Source of the DNA: Flavobacteriales bacterium
GTDB lineage: Bacteria > Bacteroidota > Bacteroidia > Flavobacteriales_E > Vicingaceae
Length of the DNA stretch: 64,000 nucleotides
Assembly (NCBI GenBank): GCA_015075325.1
Contig: JABTUP010000004.1
Location: 122,733 to 186,732, forward strand
Direction: 5' to 3'
Positions within the stretch are counted from its first letter, which is position 1. The number at the start of each line of letters is the position of its first letter. A program made the translations under genes and the position numbers. The notes under the pieces were generated by a model. It was not told where the DNA came from. It ran no database searches and was given only the letters and a program-made list of their open reading frames with translations. Below, one piece after another: positions 34,593 to 44,407 of the stretch.

Positions 34593-35603
34593 ATGAACAA
34601 CTACAACACACTAAAAGAACTTATTGCTATCGATTCGCCAACAGGCTATACCGATAATGCCTGTAAATATGTTTTCAATTTATTAACAAGCTACGGCTAT
34701 ACTCCCGAATACACCAACAAAGGGGCTGTAAAATGTGCTTTAGGTAAAAACCCAACCTTGGCAATTGCTGCACACATCGATACTTTAGGGGCAATAGTTT
34801 CCGGAATAAAACCAAACGGAACATTGTCGTTTTCGTTATTAGGAGGCTTGTCGCTTACTGGTGCTGAAGGCGAATACGTTAAAATTGTTACGCACAGTGG
34901 AAAAATTTATACCGGAACTATTTTAATTAACAACCCTTCGGTGCACGCCAACAACGAAAAAGAAAAAACCGAACGCTCTATAAAATCGATGCACATTAGA
35001 GTAGATGCCGAGGTTTATAGCAAAGATGATGTGGAAAAACTGGGTATTGGTGTTGGCGATATTATTTGTGTTGATGTAAAATACCAAGAACTGGAAAGTG
35101 GCTACATTAAATCGCGGTTTTTAGATAATAAAGCGGGTTGTTACGTATTGTTTGAGTTGGCACGACGATTAAAAGAACAAGGCAAAGAAGTGCCCGTTGA
35201 AATTTTCTTTTCCAATTACGAAGAAGTGGGGCATGGCGGAACCGTTGGTTATTCTTCAACCGTTAAAGAGTTGTTGGTAATTGACATGGGTGTTTTGGGC
35301 GACGACTGCCAAGGCAACGAAGTAAGTTGCTCTATTTGTGCCAAAGACAGCTCAGGCCCTTACGATTATGAGTTTAGAAAAAAGCTGGTAGATTTAGCCA
35401 ACAAAAATAAGATACCTTATAAAGTAGATGTTTACCCGTTTTATGGCTCTGATGGTTCGGCAGCCTTACGTGCCGGAAACGATTTTAAAGTTGCTTTAAT
35501 TGGTATGGGCGTTGCGGCATCGCACGGAACAGAACGCACCCACAAAAAAGGCATTGAAGCCACTATTGATTTGTGTATGGCTTATGTTAATCAACAATTT
35601 TAA
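34593..35603 (+). CDS. M42 family metallopeptidase (glutamyl aminopeptidase-like)
   Basis: 336 residues. Metal and catalytic residues are in AAHIDTLGAIV (His, Asp), FLDNKAGCYVLFEL (Asp), SNYEEVGHGG (Glu-Glu), VIDMGVLG (Asp) and the last His in GVAASHGTERTH. Family members form large cytoplasmic dodecamers that trim peptides from the N-terminus; some act on glutamyl residues. No signal peptide. Probably cotranscribed with asd. Confidence 0.9.
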   Translation: MNNYNTLKELIAIDSPTGYTDNACKYVFNLLTSYGYTPEYTNKGAVKCALGKNPTLAIAAHIDTLGAIVSGIKPNGTLSFSLLGGLSLTGAEGEYVKIVTHSGKIYTGTILINNPSVHANNEKEKTERSIKSMHIRVDAEVYSKDDVEKLGIGVGDIICVDVKYQELESGYIKSRFLDNKAGCYVLFELARRLKEQGKEVPVEIFFSNYEEVGHGGTVGYSSTVKELLVIDMGVLGDDCQGNEVSCSICAKDSSGPYDYEFRKKLVDLANKNKIPYKVDVYPFYGSDGSAALRAGNDFKVALIGMGVAASHGTERTHKKGIEATIDLCMAYVNQQF

Positions 35604-35714
35604 CAGTCAATTGCATTCTTTTGTAAACATATAAGCACAACCTTAAAGTAGAGCTTTAGTTTAATTTATTTCATCGAAAGTTTTACTGAAAGTTGTTTAA
35701 TTAAAAATAGATTT

Positions 35715-36161
35715 TTAAACACAACAAATTTTATTTACCCTGTCGGTGTGTCGTCCGCCTTCAAATTCGGTACTAAAAAACACATCAACACATTTTTTAG
35801 CTTCATCAATGCTTATGTAACGAGCTGGTAATACCAAAATATTGGCATTGTTGTGCAAACGAGCCAATTCAGCAATTTCGGGCATCCAACACAACGCACT
35901 TCTAATTTCTTGGTGTTTGTTGGCGGTCATGTTTATTCCGTTACCGCTTCCACAAATTAAAATACCAAAAGTTTGGTTGGTTTTATCTTCTTCAACAAAA
36001 GAAGCAACCGGGTGAGCATAATCTGGGTAATCTGCACGAGCATCAGAAGCTGGACCAAAATCTTTAACCGTTATTCCTTTTGTTGCTAAATATGCTTTTA
36101 ATGTTTCTTTTAAATCGAAACCTGCGTGGTCGCTACCTATTGCAATTGTTTTTATGTTCAT
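35715..36161 (-). CDS. rpiB: Ribose-5-phosphate isomerase B
   Basis: 148 residues with GSDHAGFDLKE (9-19), the catalytic C70 in LICGSGNGINM and the ARLHNNANIL segment. It interconverts ribose-5-phosphate and ribulose-5-phosphate in the pentose phosphate pathway, whose product also feeds KdsD. Convergent with the M42 peptidase gene. Confidence 0.94.
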   Translation of the reverse strand: MNIKTIAIGSDHAGFDLKETLKAYLATKGITVKDFGPASDARADYPDYAHPVASFVEEDKTNQTFGILICGSGNGINMTANKHQEIRSALCWMPEIAELARLHNNANILVLPARYISIDEAKKCVDVFFSTEFEGGRHTDRVNKICCV

Positions 36162-36671
36162 TTTTTATCTATTTTAATTTTTTACTTCGGTCTTCATACT
36201 TCTTTCTTCCAACTTTTTAAACATTGTTAATACTATTTAATACTTTAATTAATTGGTTGATTTTAAACAATGTAAAATTAACTAAACTCGTGTTGATAAA
36301 TAAAGTTTATGCTGGTAAAAATTTATTTTTTAAAGATGAAAAATTCAATTTTTTTTAGAATTGATTTTTAAAAATTAGCATCAAAATTTTTTACTCTTTT
36401 TTTAACTAAAAATTACTAACAACTTAAACAAGGTTTTTAACCAAAACATTTAGTTAACTTTTATTAAAACTTAACTTTACCAACAGTTGTTAATTAGTTA
36501 ACTTAAAACCTAAAAATCAATACAATAAAAATGAAAAGCTTGTTAGTTATTTCTTATAAATAAGTTCTTTTTAAACAATCAACAAAACTATTTGCTAATT
36601 TTAAACAGTTTTAACACCCTAAACATAGTAATAGATTAAAATTAATTTTAAATAAAAGTATATAATATTAT
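36162..36671. other. 510-base AT-rich intergenic region
   Basis: No gene or stable hairpin is seen between the divergent rpiB and MORN-repeat genes. A short CTTCGGTCTTC run lies at 36184-36194, the same word as in the sucB linker repeat. The 11-base word TTAGTTAACTT occurs twice (36450-36460 and 36494-36504), with related AAAACTTAAC words between, which could be binding sites for a regulator of the sensor operon downstream. Confidence 0.4.
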
Positions 36672-38180
36672 ATGTTTCGATTACTCTCTGTGGTTTTTAT
36701 TCTCATGCCTTTTTATCTAATTTCACAAACTCGAATTGCTGATGGAGTTAAAAAGTTTTATTACGAGAGTGGTGCTGTTTCTAGCGAAGGTTTAATTAAA
36801 AACGGAAAGCCCGAAGGTTATTGGTTTAATTATTATGAAAATGGTTTAATAAAATCGGAAGGAAACAGAAAAAATCATTTGCTGGATAGTACCTGGATTT
36901 TTTACAACGAAAAAGGCAATTTTTTAACCAAAATAAATTACAAAGAAGGCTTAAAAGAAGGCTTAAAAATTCAGTACAGCGATAGTTGCCACGTAATTTT
37001 AGAAGAATATTTTGAGAAAGACATTAAACAAGGGTTAACCATTCATTATTACGATACCATTGGTAAACTAAAATGGAAAGAACAACCTTTTGTTGATGGA
37101 ATGGAAGAAGGAACAGGCTTTGAATATGCTCAAGATGGAAGAATTATTACCCTTTTATTTTACAAAAAAGGAACTTTTATTGGTAAAGAATCCATCAACA
37201 GAAAAGATAAACAAAACTTAAAACAAGGTTTATGGAAATCGTTTCATGCCAATGGTAAAACCAAAGTAGAATCGACTTATAAAAACGATTTATTAAACGG
37301 CTATTACAAAGAATATGATGCTAAAGGTAAATTATTAAATGCAGTTTTATACATTAATGGAGTTGCACAAACATTTGCTGATGAGCTTTCTGCTGTTGAT
37401 ATTAAAAAAGAATATTATGCCAATGGACAACTAAAAAAAGAAGCTATTTACGATGCCAACGGAAAGGAACATGGTATATCAAAATTTTATGATGAAAACG
37501 GTAATTTAATAGGTTCCGAACATTATTTTCATGGTATTTTATTAGCCAAAGGATTAATTGATGAAATGGAACGTCGACAAGGTCCTTGGGAAGAATACTA
37601 CTATGATGGTCAGTTAAAATCGAAAGGAAAATACCTTGATGGAAAAAAAATTGACGAATGGGAATACTATTTTAACAACGGAAAATTAGAGCAAAAAGGA
37701 AAATATTTAGCCGAAGAAAAATTTACTGGTTTATGGCAATGGTATTATCCAAATGGTCAGCTCTTAAGATCAGAAAATTTTAGAAAAGGATTAGAAGATG
37801 GTTTTATGGAAGAATACGACGAAAATGGCGTATTAATTACCAAAGGAGAATATTTTGATGGATTAAAAGAAGGAGAATGGTTTTACGAACTTGGCGACCA
37901 CAAAGAATTGGGAATTTATAAAAACAACGAACGCGATGGTTTATGGAAATTTTATTACCCAACCAATAAATTAAATTTTGAGGGTAAATTTGTAGAAGGA
38001 ATTGCCGACGGAAAACACCTTTATTACTACGAAAACGGTAAACTTAAAAAAGAAGAATATTACCTTATGGGTATAAAAACAGGAAGTTGGAGAAGTTATA
38101 ACGAATTAGGAGAATTAATTGTAACCATTAATTTTAAAAATGGTGAAGAATATAAATTAGACGGAACAAAATTAAACTAA
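36672..38180 (+). CDS. Secreted MORN-repeat (YwqK-like) protein
   Basis: 502 residues with a signal peptide (about 1-19, ending LISQ). Nearly the whole mature part is made of about 15 repeats of the type GxWxxYYxNGxLKxEGxYxxGxKxG (for example EGYWFNYYENGLIKSEG and GPWEEYYYDGQLKSKG), the YwqK/MORN pattern. In bacteria these repeats form extended beta structures of unclear role, often at the envelope. It ends eight bases before the multi-PAS kinase gene, so it may be part of the same sensing unit. Confidence 0.87.
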   Translation: MFRLLSVVFILMPFYLISQTRIADGVKKFYYESGAVSSEGLIKNGKPEGYWFNYYENGLIKSEGNRKNHLLDSTWIFYNEKGNFLTKINYKEGLKEGLKIQYSDSCHVILEEYFEKDIKQGLTIHYYDTIGKLKWKEQPFVDGMEEGTGFEYAQDGRIITLLFYKKGTFIGKESINRKDKQNLKQGLWKSFHANGKTKVESTYKNDLLNGYYKEYDAKGKLLNAVLYINGVAQTFADELSAVDIKKEYYANGQLKKEAIYDANGKEHGISKFYDENGNLIGSEHYFHGILLAKGLIDEMERRQGPWEEYYYDGQLKSKGKYLDGKKIDEWEYYFNNGKLEQKGKYLAEEKFTGLWQWYYPNGQLLRSENFRKGLEDGFMEEYDENGVLITKGEYFDGLKEGEWFYELGDHKELGIYKNNERDGLWKFYYPTNKLNFEGKFVEGIADGKHLYYYENGKLKKEEYYLMGIKTGSWRSYNELGELIVTINFKNGEEYKLDGTKLN

Positions 38181-38188
38181 CACAACTT

Positions 38189-41100
38189 TTGAATCCACTA
38201 AAACAAAATACAAAAGAACTTGTTGATGAAATTAACAAGTTGAAAGAGAGGGAACAAAACCTAACTTATATTTTGGGCAATATAAACGAAATGTTTTATA
38301 AGGTTAGTCTAAATGAGAAAGGTAAAAAAGTAATGGATTACATCAGTCCTCAAGTAGAAAATGTATTTGGTTTAACATATAACGAATATATTTCTAATGA
38401 TAGTCTTGTTGAATATTTTCATCCTTCTGAATTAGAAGGGTTAAAAGAACAAATAGCAAAACACAATAAATCTAAAAAACCCTTAACATTAACATACCGA
38501 TTTTACAATAAAAAACTTAAAAAATTTGTTTGGATTGAAGAAACCATTCTAAACACCTTTTCAAAAAAAGGAAAAAAAATTGGCGTTTTTGGTACAGCTA
38601 AAGATATTACCGAAAAAATTGAAACAGAAAACCACTTAGCCTTTATTTTAGAAAACATTAACGAATGTATTTATAATGTAAAGTTTACCGAAAAAGAAAA
38701 AAAGATAACCTACATCAGTCCTCAAATAAAAAATTTAACAGGATTAACTGTAGAAGAATTTCACAGCGAAGGAAAATCAGGAAAAATTGCCAAACGAATT
38801 CATCCCGATGATGCCAAACGAATTGAAGAAAGCGTTAAAAATGGATTTTATGAAAAAAAATTAAAACACATCAACAATTCATTTCGGTTTAAACCCAAAG
38901 GAAAAAAAGAATACATCTGGATTGACGAAACCATTCACATCTCGTTTGACGAAAACAATAACATAACCGAAACAACTACGGTATTAAAAGACATTACTGA
39001 AAAAAGGAAAATGGAAGAATTTTTGAAAACTTCCGAAAAAAGTTACAAAAACCTTTTTAATACCAGTCCAAATCTGCTTTACATTCAAAACAAAAAAGGA
39101 GAGTTTTTAGATGTTAATCAAACCGTGTTAGAAAAATACGGACTAAAAAGAGAGGATGTTATTGGAAAAACACCAGAAATATTTAGTTTTCCTGGAAAAA
39201 ACCCTCATGTAAACATCGAAAAAATTATTGCAAATGCCTGGAAAGGAAATGCACAAGTTTTTGAATGGTGGGGATTTACTGGTAAAAAAGAAGAATTTTT
39301 AGAAGAAGTTGTACTTAAAAAAGCAACTTATTTTAATCAAGAAGTGTTAATTGCTTACGGCAGAGACATTACTGCTAAAAAAATTATTGAAAAACACCTT
39401 AAAGAAAACGAAGAGCGGTACCGACAATTGTTTACCAAAAACATGGCCGGAGTTTTTATTACCGAAAACAACATAATTATAGAGTGTAATAATTCTTTTG
39501 CTAAAATTTTTGGTTACAAAAGCCGAATGGATTTAATGGGTAAAAAAGCCAGCGAACTCTATTTTTTTCCAAAAGATAGAGAAAACTACCTAAACGATTT
39601 AAAAAAGAAGGGTTATTTAACCAACTATAGAATAAAACACAAAGACAAAAATGGCAATGAAGTTTGGGTATTGGTTAATGTTACTTTTTCAGAACAAAAA
39701 ATAGCAAATCAAAGTTCAATTTCACGAATTGAAGGAACATTAATTGATATTACTACACAAGTTTTAAATGAAAAAAAATTAATTGAAAGTGAAGAAAAAT
39801 ACAAAAACCTAATCGAAAACTCTCCTTATGGAGTAATAATTCACGAAAATGGTAAAATTTTATTTGCCAACAATAAAGCCCAAGAAATAATCGGTTTTAA
39901 TCCAAAAATACATAAAATCCAAATCAAAGACGTAATTGATTTTCTGTTGCCAGAATACCAACAAGATGGTTTTAATAGAAGAGCAAAACTAAAAAATGGA
40001 GAAGAAGTTCCATTTGTAGATGTTAGAGTAAAATCGCCTTTTAATGGTAAAATTATCGATTTACAAACCCGTGCTCTGCCCATTTATTACCAAAACAAAA
40101 AAGCAACACAAATTGTTTTTCAAGATGTTTCAACTCAAAAAGAACTGGCAAAAGAGCGTTTAAAAAACCAAATTGCCGAAGAATCAAACAAGTTGTTACA
40201 AAAAGAAATACAAGAACGAATAAAAATTGAAAAAGAGTTACTGAACAATCAAAATTATACCAACAACATAATTTCCAGTTCGTTAGATGTAATTTGTTCT
40301 TCTGATGAAAACGAAAAAATAAAAGAGTTTAACAAGGCTGCAGAAAACACATTTGGTTATTCTAAAAAAGAAATGGAAACCAATGATATTGCTATACTTT
40401 ATGCCAACAAAGAAAGTATGAAAAAGGTAAAAGACAGTCTCCAAAAAACAGGCTATTTTACTGGAGAAGTGTTAAACAAACGAAAAAATGGAGAAGTTTT
40501 TACTTCGTTTTTGTCGGCTTCAGTTTTGTACAATAAAGATGGCAAAATGATAGGTACGATGGGTGTTTCGAGAGACATTACCAGTTTTAAACTTGCCGAA
40601 CAAGAATTGATTGAAAGTAAAGAGCGTTACCGCGATTTATTTGAAAATGCTTCCGATTTAATTCAAAGCGTAGAGGTAAACGGTAACATTTCTTATGTTA
40701 ACAACGCATGGAAAAATACACTTGGATATACCGATAAGGATGTTTTTGGAAAAACCATTTTTGATTTTTTACATCCCGACGGAAGACAACATTGTGTAGA
40801 TTTTTTCAAAAAATTAATCAAATCAAAATCAAAAGAAACGACTAAAATAACCATTGAATTACTTCACAAAACAGGAGCAAAAATAACGGTTGAAGGCTCG
40901 GTTGGTTGTAAGTTTGATTTAACGGGCAAAATAGTATCTACAAGGGGTATTTTTAGAAACATAACCGAAGAAATTTGGACCAATAAACGTCAAGAGGTTT
41001 ATAACAACGTTTCTAAAATTATTTCTGAAAACACACAAGCTGAAGAAGTTTATGAAGCTATCCGACAAGAGCTTAGTAAGGTAATGAATACCGATGTTTT

Positions 41101-42487
41101 TGTTATTTCTTATCTTGAAAAAAAAGAGGATTTAATATTTCCGTACAGTTATGACAAAGAAAGAGGAGGCAGGATTTTTATAGAAAAAAGAAAATTGGGT
41201 AAGGGCGTAAACGAATACTTTTTAAAACAAAAAAAAGCAACCATTCTTAAAAAAGACGAACTAACCCAACTTATAGAAGATGGAAAAATAGTTTCTAAAG
41301 GAAAGCTTTGTGAGATTTTTGTTGGAGTCCCCCTTAAGGTTGATAATAATGTTGTTGGGGTTTTATCTGTTCAGTCTGATTACAATGAGAATGAGTACGA
41401 CAATAAAACATTAGAGTTTTTAGAATTTATTTCCGGAGCAATTGCTCTCACAGCCAAAAAGAAGCATGATGAACAATTGTTGTTTGAGCAAACAGCCAAA
41501 CTTACCAGTATTATCGAAAACAGCTCACATTTATTTTGGACTTACGATAAAAATGTGGGTTTAACATCGTTTAATCAAAACTATTCCGATGCAGTATTCG
41601 ATTTGTATGGTTTCCGCCCAACTCTCGAGCCAAACACCATGAATAGGGTTGATAAAAAAGATTTACAACCTTTTTGGGATAAAAAATACGAAGAAGCCTT
41701 TAATGGTAAAAAAGTTGAGTTTATAACCGAAAGAATTAACACCAAAGGAAACAGAGTTATACGAGAAGTGTTTTTAAACCCTATTTTTAACGAAAATAAC
41801 GAGGTAATTTTGGTTTCAGGAATTGCTCACGATATAACCGATAAACAAATAGCCGAAGAGAATTTAAAAAGCTCGCTTAAAGAAAAAGAAGTTCTATTAA
41901 AAGAAGTGCATCACAGGGTAAAAAATAATTTACAGGTAATTTCAAGTATTTTAAACTTACAATCGTCCTATTTAGAGGATGAAAAAATTATTAATATTTT
42001 GCGTGAAAGTCAAGATAGAATCAAAACCATGTCGATTATTCACGAAAGTTTATATCAAGCAAACGACTTCTCTAAAATAAATTTTTCACAATATATTGTT
42101 AGTTTATCGAAAAATTTAGTACATTCATACGGTAATTTCGATAGCTTTGTCGAAACAATATATAAAATTGATGACGTTCATTTAAGCTTAGATCTATCAA
42201 TACCTTGCGGTTTAATAATAAATGAATTAGTTTCGAACGCTCTTAAATATGCTTTTAAAGGAAGAGAAAAAGGTAAATTAAACATAAGTTTGCTGTTAAA
42301 AAACGAAATGGTTACCATAATTGTTGCCGACAACGGGGTTGGAATGCCAGCAAACATTAATATTAGAGAAACAAATACATTAGGACTTCAACTGGTTACC
42401 TCTTTGGTGGAACAAATTGATGGAGAACTAAAAATGGAAAATAATAAAGGAACAATATTTACGATAACATTTAAACAAATACAATAA
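38189..42487 (+). CDS. Multi-PAS sensor histidine kinase (HisKA_2 type), 1432 residues
   Basis: A soluble kinase without membrane segments. I count about seven PAS domains between residues 20 and 935, with PAC-type endings such as GVFGTAKDIT and GTMGVSRDIT. A GAF domain follows (about 945-1105) and one more PAS-like domain (about 1120-1230). The kinase core is HisKA_2: H1241 in LLKEVHHRVKNNLQVIS and an HATPase with N1345 in NELVSNALKYA. No ATG precedes the first PAS domain; the start is TTG. Its stop abuts the ATG of the LytTR regulator gene, so they form a pair. Confidence 0.9.
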   Translation: MNPLKQNTKELVDEINKLKEREQNLTYILGNINEMFYKVSLNEKGKKVMDYISPQVENVFGLTYNEYISNDSLVEYFHPSELEGLKEQIAKHNKSKKPLTLTYRFYNKKLKKFVWIEETILNTFSKKGKKIGVFGTAKDITEKIETENHLAFILENINECIYNVKFTEKEKKITYISPQIKNLTGLTVEEFHSEGKSGKIAKRIHPDDAKRIEESVKNGFYEKKLKHINNSFRFKPKGKKEYIWIDETIHISFDENNNITETTTVLKDITEKRKMEEFLKTSEKSYKNLFNTSPNLLYIQNKKGEFLDVNQTVLEKYGLKREDVIGKTPEIFSFPGKNPHVNIEKIIANAWKGNAQVFEWWGFTGKKEEFLEEVVLKKATYFNQEVLIAYGRDITAKKIIEKHLKENEERYRQLFTKNMAGVFITENNIIIECNNSFAKIFGYKSRMDLMGKKASELYFFPKDRENYLNDLKKKGYLTNYRIKHKDKNGNEVWVLVNVTFSEQKIANQSSISRIEGTLIDITTQVLNEKKLIESEEKYKNLIENSPYGVIIHENGKILFANNKAQEIIGFNPKIHKIQIKDVIDFLLPEYQQDGFNRRAKLKNGEEVPFVDVRVKSPFNGKIIDLQTRALPIYYQNKKATQIVFQDVSTQKELAKERLKNQIAEESNKLLQKEIQERIKIEKELLNNQNYTNNIISSSLDVICSSDENEKIKEFNKAAENTFGYSKKEMETNDIAILYANKESMKKVKDSLQKTGYFTGEVLNKRKNGEVFTSFLSASVLYNKDGKMIGTMGVSRDITSFKLAEQELIESKERYRDLFENASDLIQSVEVNGNISYVNNAWKNTLGYTDKDVFGKTIFDFLHPDGRQHCVDFFKKLIKSKSKETTKITIELLHKTGAKITVEGSVGCKFDLTGKIVSTRGIFRNITEEIWTNKRQEVYNNVSKIISENTQAEEVYEAIRQELSKVMNTDVFVISYLEKKEDLIFPYSYDKERGGRIFIEKRKLGKGVNEYFLKQKKATILKKDELTQLIEDGKIVSKGKLCEIFVGVPLKVDNNVVGVLSVQSDYNENEYDNKTLEFLEFISGAIALTAKKKHDEQLLFEQTAKLTSIIENSSHLFWTYDKNVGLTSFNQNYSDAVFDLYGFRPTLEPNTMNRVDKKDLQPFWDKKYEEAFNGKKVEFITERINTKGNRVIREVFLNPIFNENNEVILVSGIAHDITDKQIAEENLKSSLKEKEVLLKEVHHRVKNNLQVISSILNLQSSYLEDEKIINILRESQDRIKTMSIIHESLYQANDFSKINFSQYIVSLSKNLVHSYGNFDSFVETIYKIDDVHLSLDLSIPCGLIINELVSNALKYAFKGREKGKLNISLLLKNEMVTIIVADNGVGMPANINIRETNTLGLQLVTSLVEQIDGELKMENNKGTIFTITFKQIQ

Positions 42488-43243
42488 ATGTCAAAAAATA
42501 ACATATTGGTTGTAGAAGACGAAAGCATCGTTTCTAAAGACATTCAACAAAGCCTTAAAAAATTAGGTTATAACATTGTTGGGGCTGCATCTACAGGAGA
42601 AAAAGCCATTGAAATAGCTAACGAAACTAAACCCGATTTAGTGTTAATGGATATTATGCTCAAAGGAGATATGAGCGGTATTGAAACTGCCGAAAAAATA
42701 AAAGAAACCCTTAGTATTCCTGTAATATATTTAACAGCTTATGCCGACGAAAACACCTTGGCAAAAGCTAAAGTTACTGAGCCTTATGGATACATTATCA
42801 AGCCATTTAAAGAAATTGATTTACATACATCAATAGAAATGGCTCTTTACAAACATGGTAAAGAACAAGAAATTGTAAAAGAAAGAGATTTCCTTTATTC
42901 GTTAGTAGAAAACAAAGAAGGCGATGATAGCGTAATTTTTGTTAAGTCAAACTCTAGGTTGGTAAAAGTAAAATCAACCGACATTTTATTTGTTGAAGCC
43001 CTAAAAGATTATGTGGTAATTAATTTGGGAGACGTTAGATACACCATCCACTCTACCATGAAGGATATTGAGAAAAAACTACCAAGCAACGATTTTATTC
43101 GTGTTCACCGCTCTTATATTGTTCGATTGGATAAAATAAACGCCATCGAGCAAACCAACATAGTAATGGAAGGAGGTAAAAAACTCATTCCAATAGGCGG
43201 TTCTTACAAAGACGATTTATTCAATAAAATTAAAACCATTTAA
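42488..43243 (+). CDS. LytTR-family response regulator
   Basis: 251 residues: a receiver domain (about 4-125) with phospho-acceptor D55 in LVLMDIML and K in GYIIKPFKE, then a LytTR DNA-binding domain (about 150-250; [46 protein letters not shown]). It is the evident partner of the kinase encoded directly before it with no gap. Targets are unknown; LytTR regulators bind direct repeats near promoters. Confidence 0.94.
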   Translation: MSKNNILVVEDESIVSKDIQQSLKKLGYNIVGAASTGEKAIEIANETKPDLVLMDIMLKGDMSGIETAEKIKETLSIPVIYLTAYADENTLAKAKVTEPYGYIIKPFKEIDLHTSIEMALYKHGKEQEIVKERDFLYSLVENKEGDDSVIFVKSNSRLVKVKSTDILFVEALKDYVVINLGDVRYTIHSTMKDIEKKLPSNDFIRVHRSYIVRLDKINAIEQTNIVMEGGKKLIPIGGSYKDDLFNKIKTI

Positions 43244-43254
43244 ATTTAAGAAGT

Positions 43255-43282
43255 GACTAGTAACTAGTCGCTAGTAACTAGT
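43255..43282. repeat. ACTAGT repeat cluster before the ureohydrolase start
   Basis: A perfect palindrome GACTAGTAACTAGTC (43255-43269) is followed by a second CTAGTAACTAGT (43271-43282), ending five bases before the start codon. The 12-base word CTAGTAACTAGT occurs twice at a 14-base period. It could be an operator or a simple-repeat expansion. Confidence 0.5.
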
Positions 43283-43286
43283 AAAA

Positions 43287-44315
43287 ATGTTCAATCCAAA
43301 TGAAGTCGGTGTTAATAACGGAAATATATTTGGTTTTCCGTACACCGTAGAAGAAAGCCATGTTGTAATTATACCAGTTTTATCTGATATAACTTGCTCC
43401 TATTCTAAAGGCACAGCAGAAGGTCCTCAAGCAATTTTAGAAGCATCTACACAGTTAGATTTTTATAGTCCTTATCTTAAAAATGCTTGGAATTATAAAG
43501 TTGCCATGCTGCCCATTGATGAAGAAGAGTTAGCAAACAACAGAAAAGTAGGCAATATAGCATCAGAATTAATTCAAAAATTAGAAAACGAAGAAGAACT
43601 TGATGCGAACGATTTAAAAAACTACCAAATAGTAAATGCCCATTGCAATGTGTTGAATATTGATGTGGAACAAAAAGCAACCAATTATTTAAACCAAAAC
43701 AAGTTGGTTGCTGTTTTGGGCGGCGACCACAACTCTCCTTTAGGATTAATAAATGCTTTAGCAACCAAACACCATAAGTTTGGAATACTCCAAATAGACG
43801 CTCACGCCGATTTAAGAGAGGCTTACGAGGGTTTTGAATACTCGCACGCATCGATAATGTTTAATGCCCTTAAAAACCCTGATGTAAGCAAATTGGTACA
43901 GGTTGGCATTAGAGATATTTGTCCTGCCGAAATAGAAATGATAAAAAACTCCAAAGGACGAATCAAAACTTTTTTTGATTGGGACATAAAAGCCCAGCAA
44001 TACGAAGGAAAAACCTGGGAAGATATTTGTGACGACATTATCGATGAATTGCCCGATTTGGTTTACATCAGTTACGATATTGATGGCTTAGACCCAAAAC
44101 TTTGCCCCCACACCGGAACCCCTGTTGCTGGTGGTTTTGAAATAGAACAAATAAATTTTTTATTTAGCAAATTAGCAGAAAGTAAAAAAACAATTATTGG
44201 CTTCGATTTAAACGAAGTGGGCAATGTAGAGTGGGATGCCAATGTTGGCGCAAGAGTTTTGTATCGTTTATGCAACTTTTTAGCAAAAAGTAATTTTGCT
44301 AAAAAAGAAGGATAG
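43287..44315 (+). CDS. Ureohydrolase (agmatinase/arginase/formimidoylglutamase family)
   Basis: 342 residues. The two-manganese site is intact: GGDHNS (about 140), DAHADLRE (about 167) and SYDIDGLDP (about 262). A conserved Bacteroidota N-terminus (SYSKGTAEGPQAILEAS) is present. These enzymes hydrolyse guanidino compounds such as agmatine, arginine or formiminoglutamate; there is no histidine- or arginine-catabolic neighbour to decide the substrate. Downstream of the LytTR gene on the same strand. Confidence 0.85.
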   Translation: MFNPNEVGVNNGNIFGFPYTVEESHVVIIPVLSDITCSYSKGTAEGPQAILEASTQLDFYSPYLKNAWNYKVAMLPIDEEELANNRKVGNIASELIQKLENEEELDANDLKNYQIVNAHCNVLNIDVEQKATNYLNQNKLVAVLGGDHNSPLGLINALATKHHKFGILQIDAHADLREAYEGFEYSHASIMFNALKNPDVSKLVQVGIRDICPAEIEMIKNSKGRIKTFFDWDIKAQQYEGKTWEDICDDIIDELPDLVYISYDIDGLDPKLCPHTGTPVAGGFEIEQINFLFSKLAESKKTIIGFDLNEVGNVEWDANVGARVLYRLCNFLAKSNFAKKEG

Positions 44316-44407
44316 TGTTGCTTTATTTTTATTAACCAACATTAAGCATGAAAGCGATATAGTACATTAGTTTATATATTACTTACAAAAACAAGAATAA
44401 TCTACAC

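Noticed and set aside
43477..44275. Minus-strand frames opposite the ureohydrolase gene
   Set aside because: They lie antisense to an intact conserved gene and have no recognisable features.
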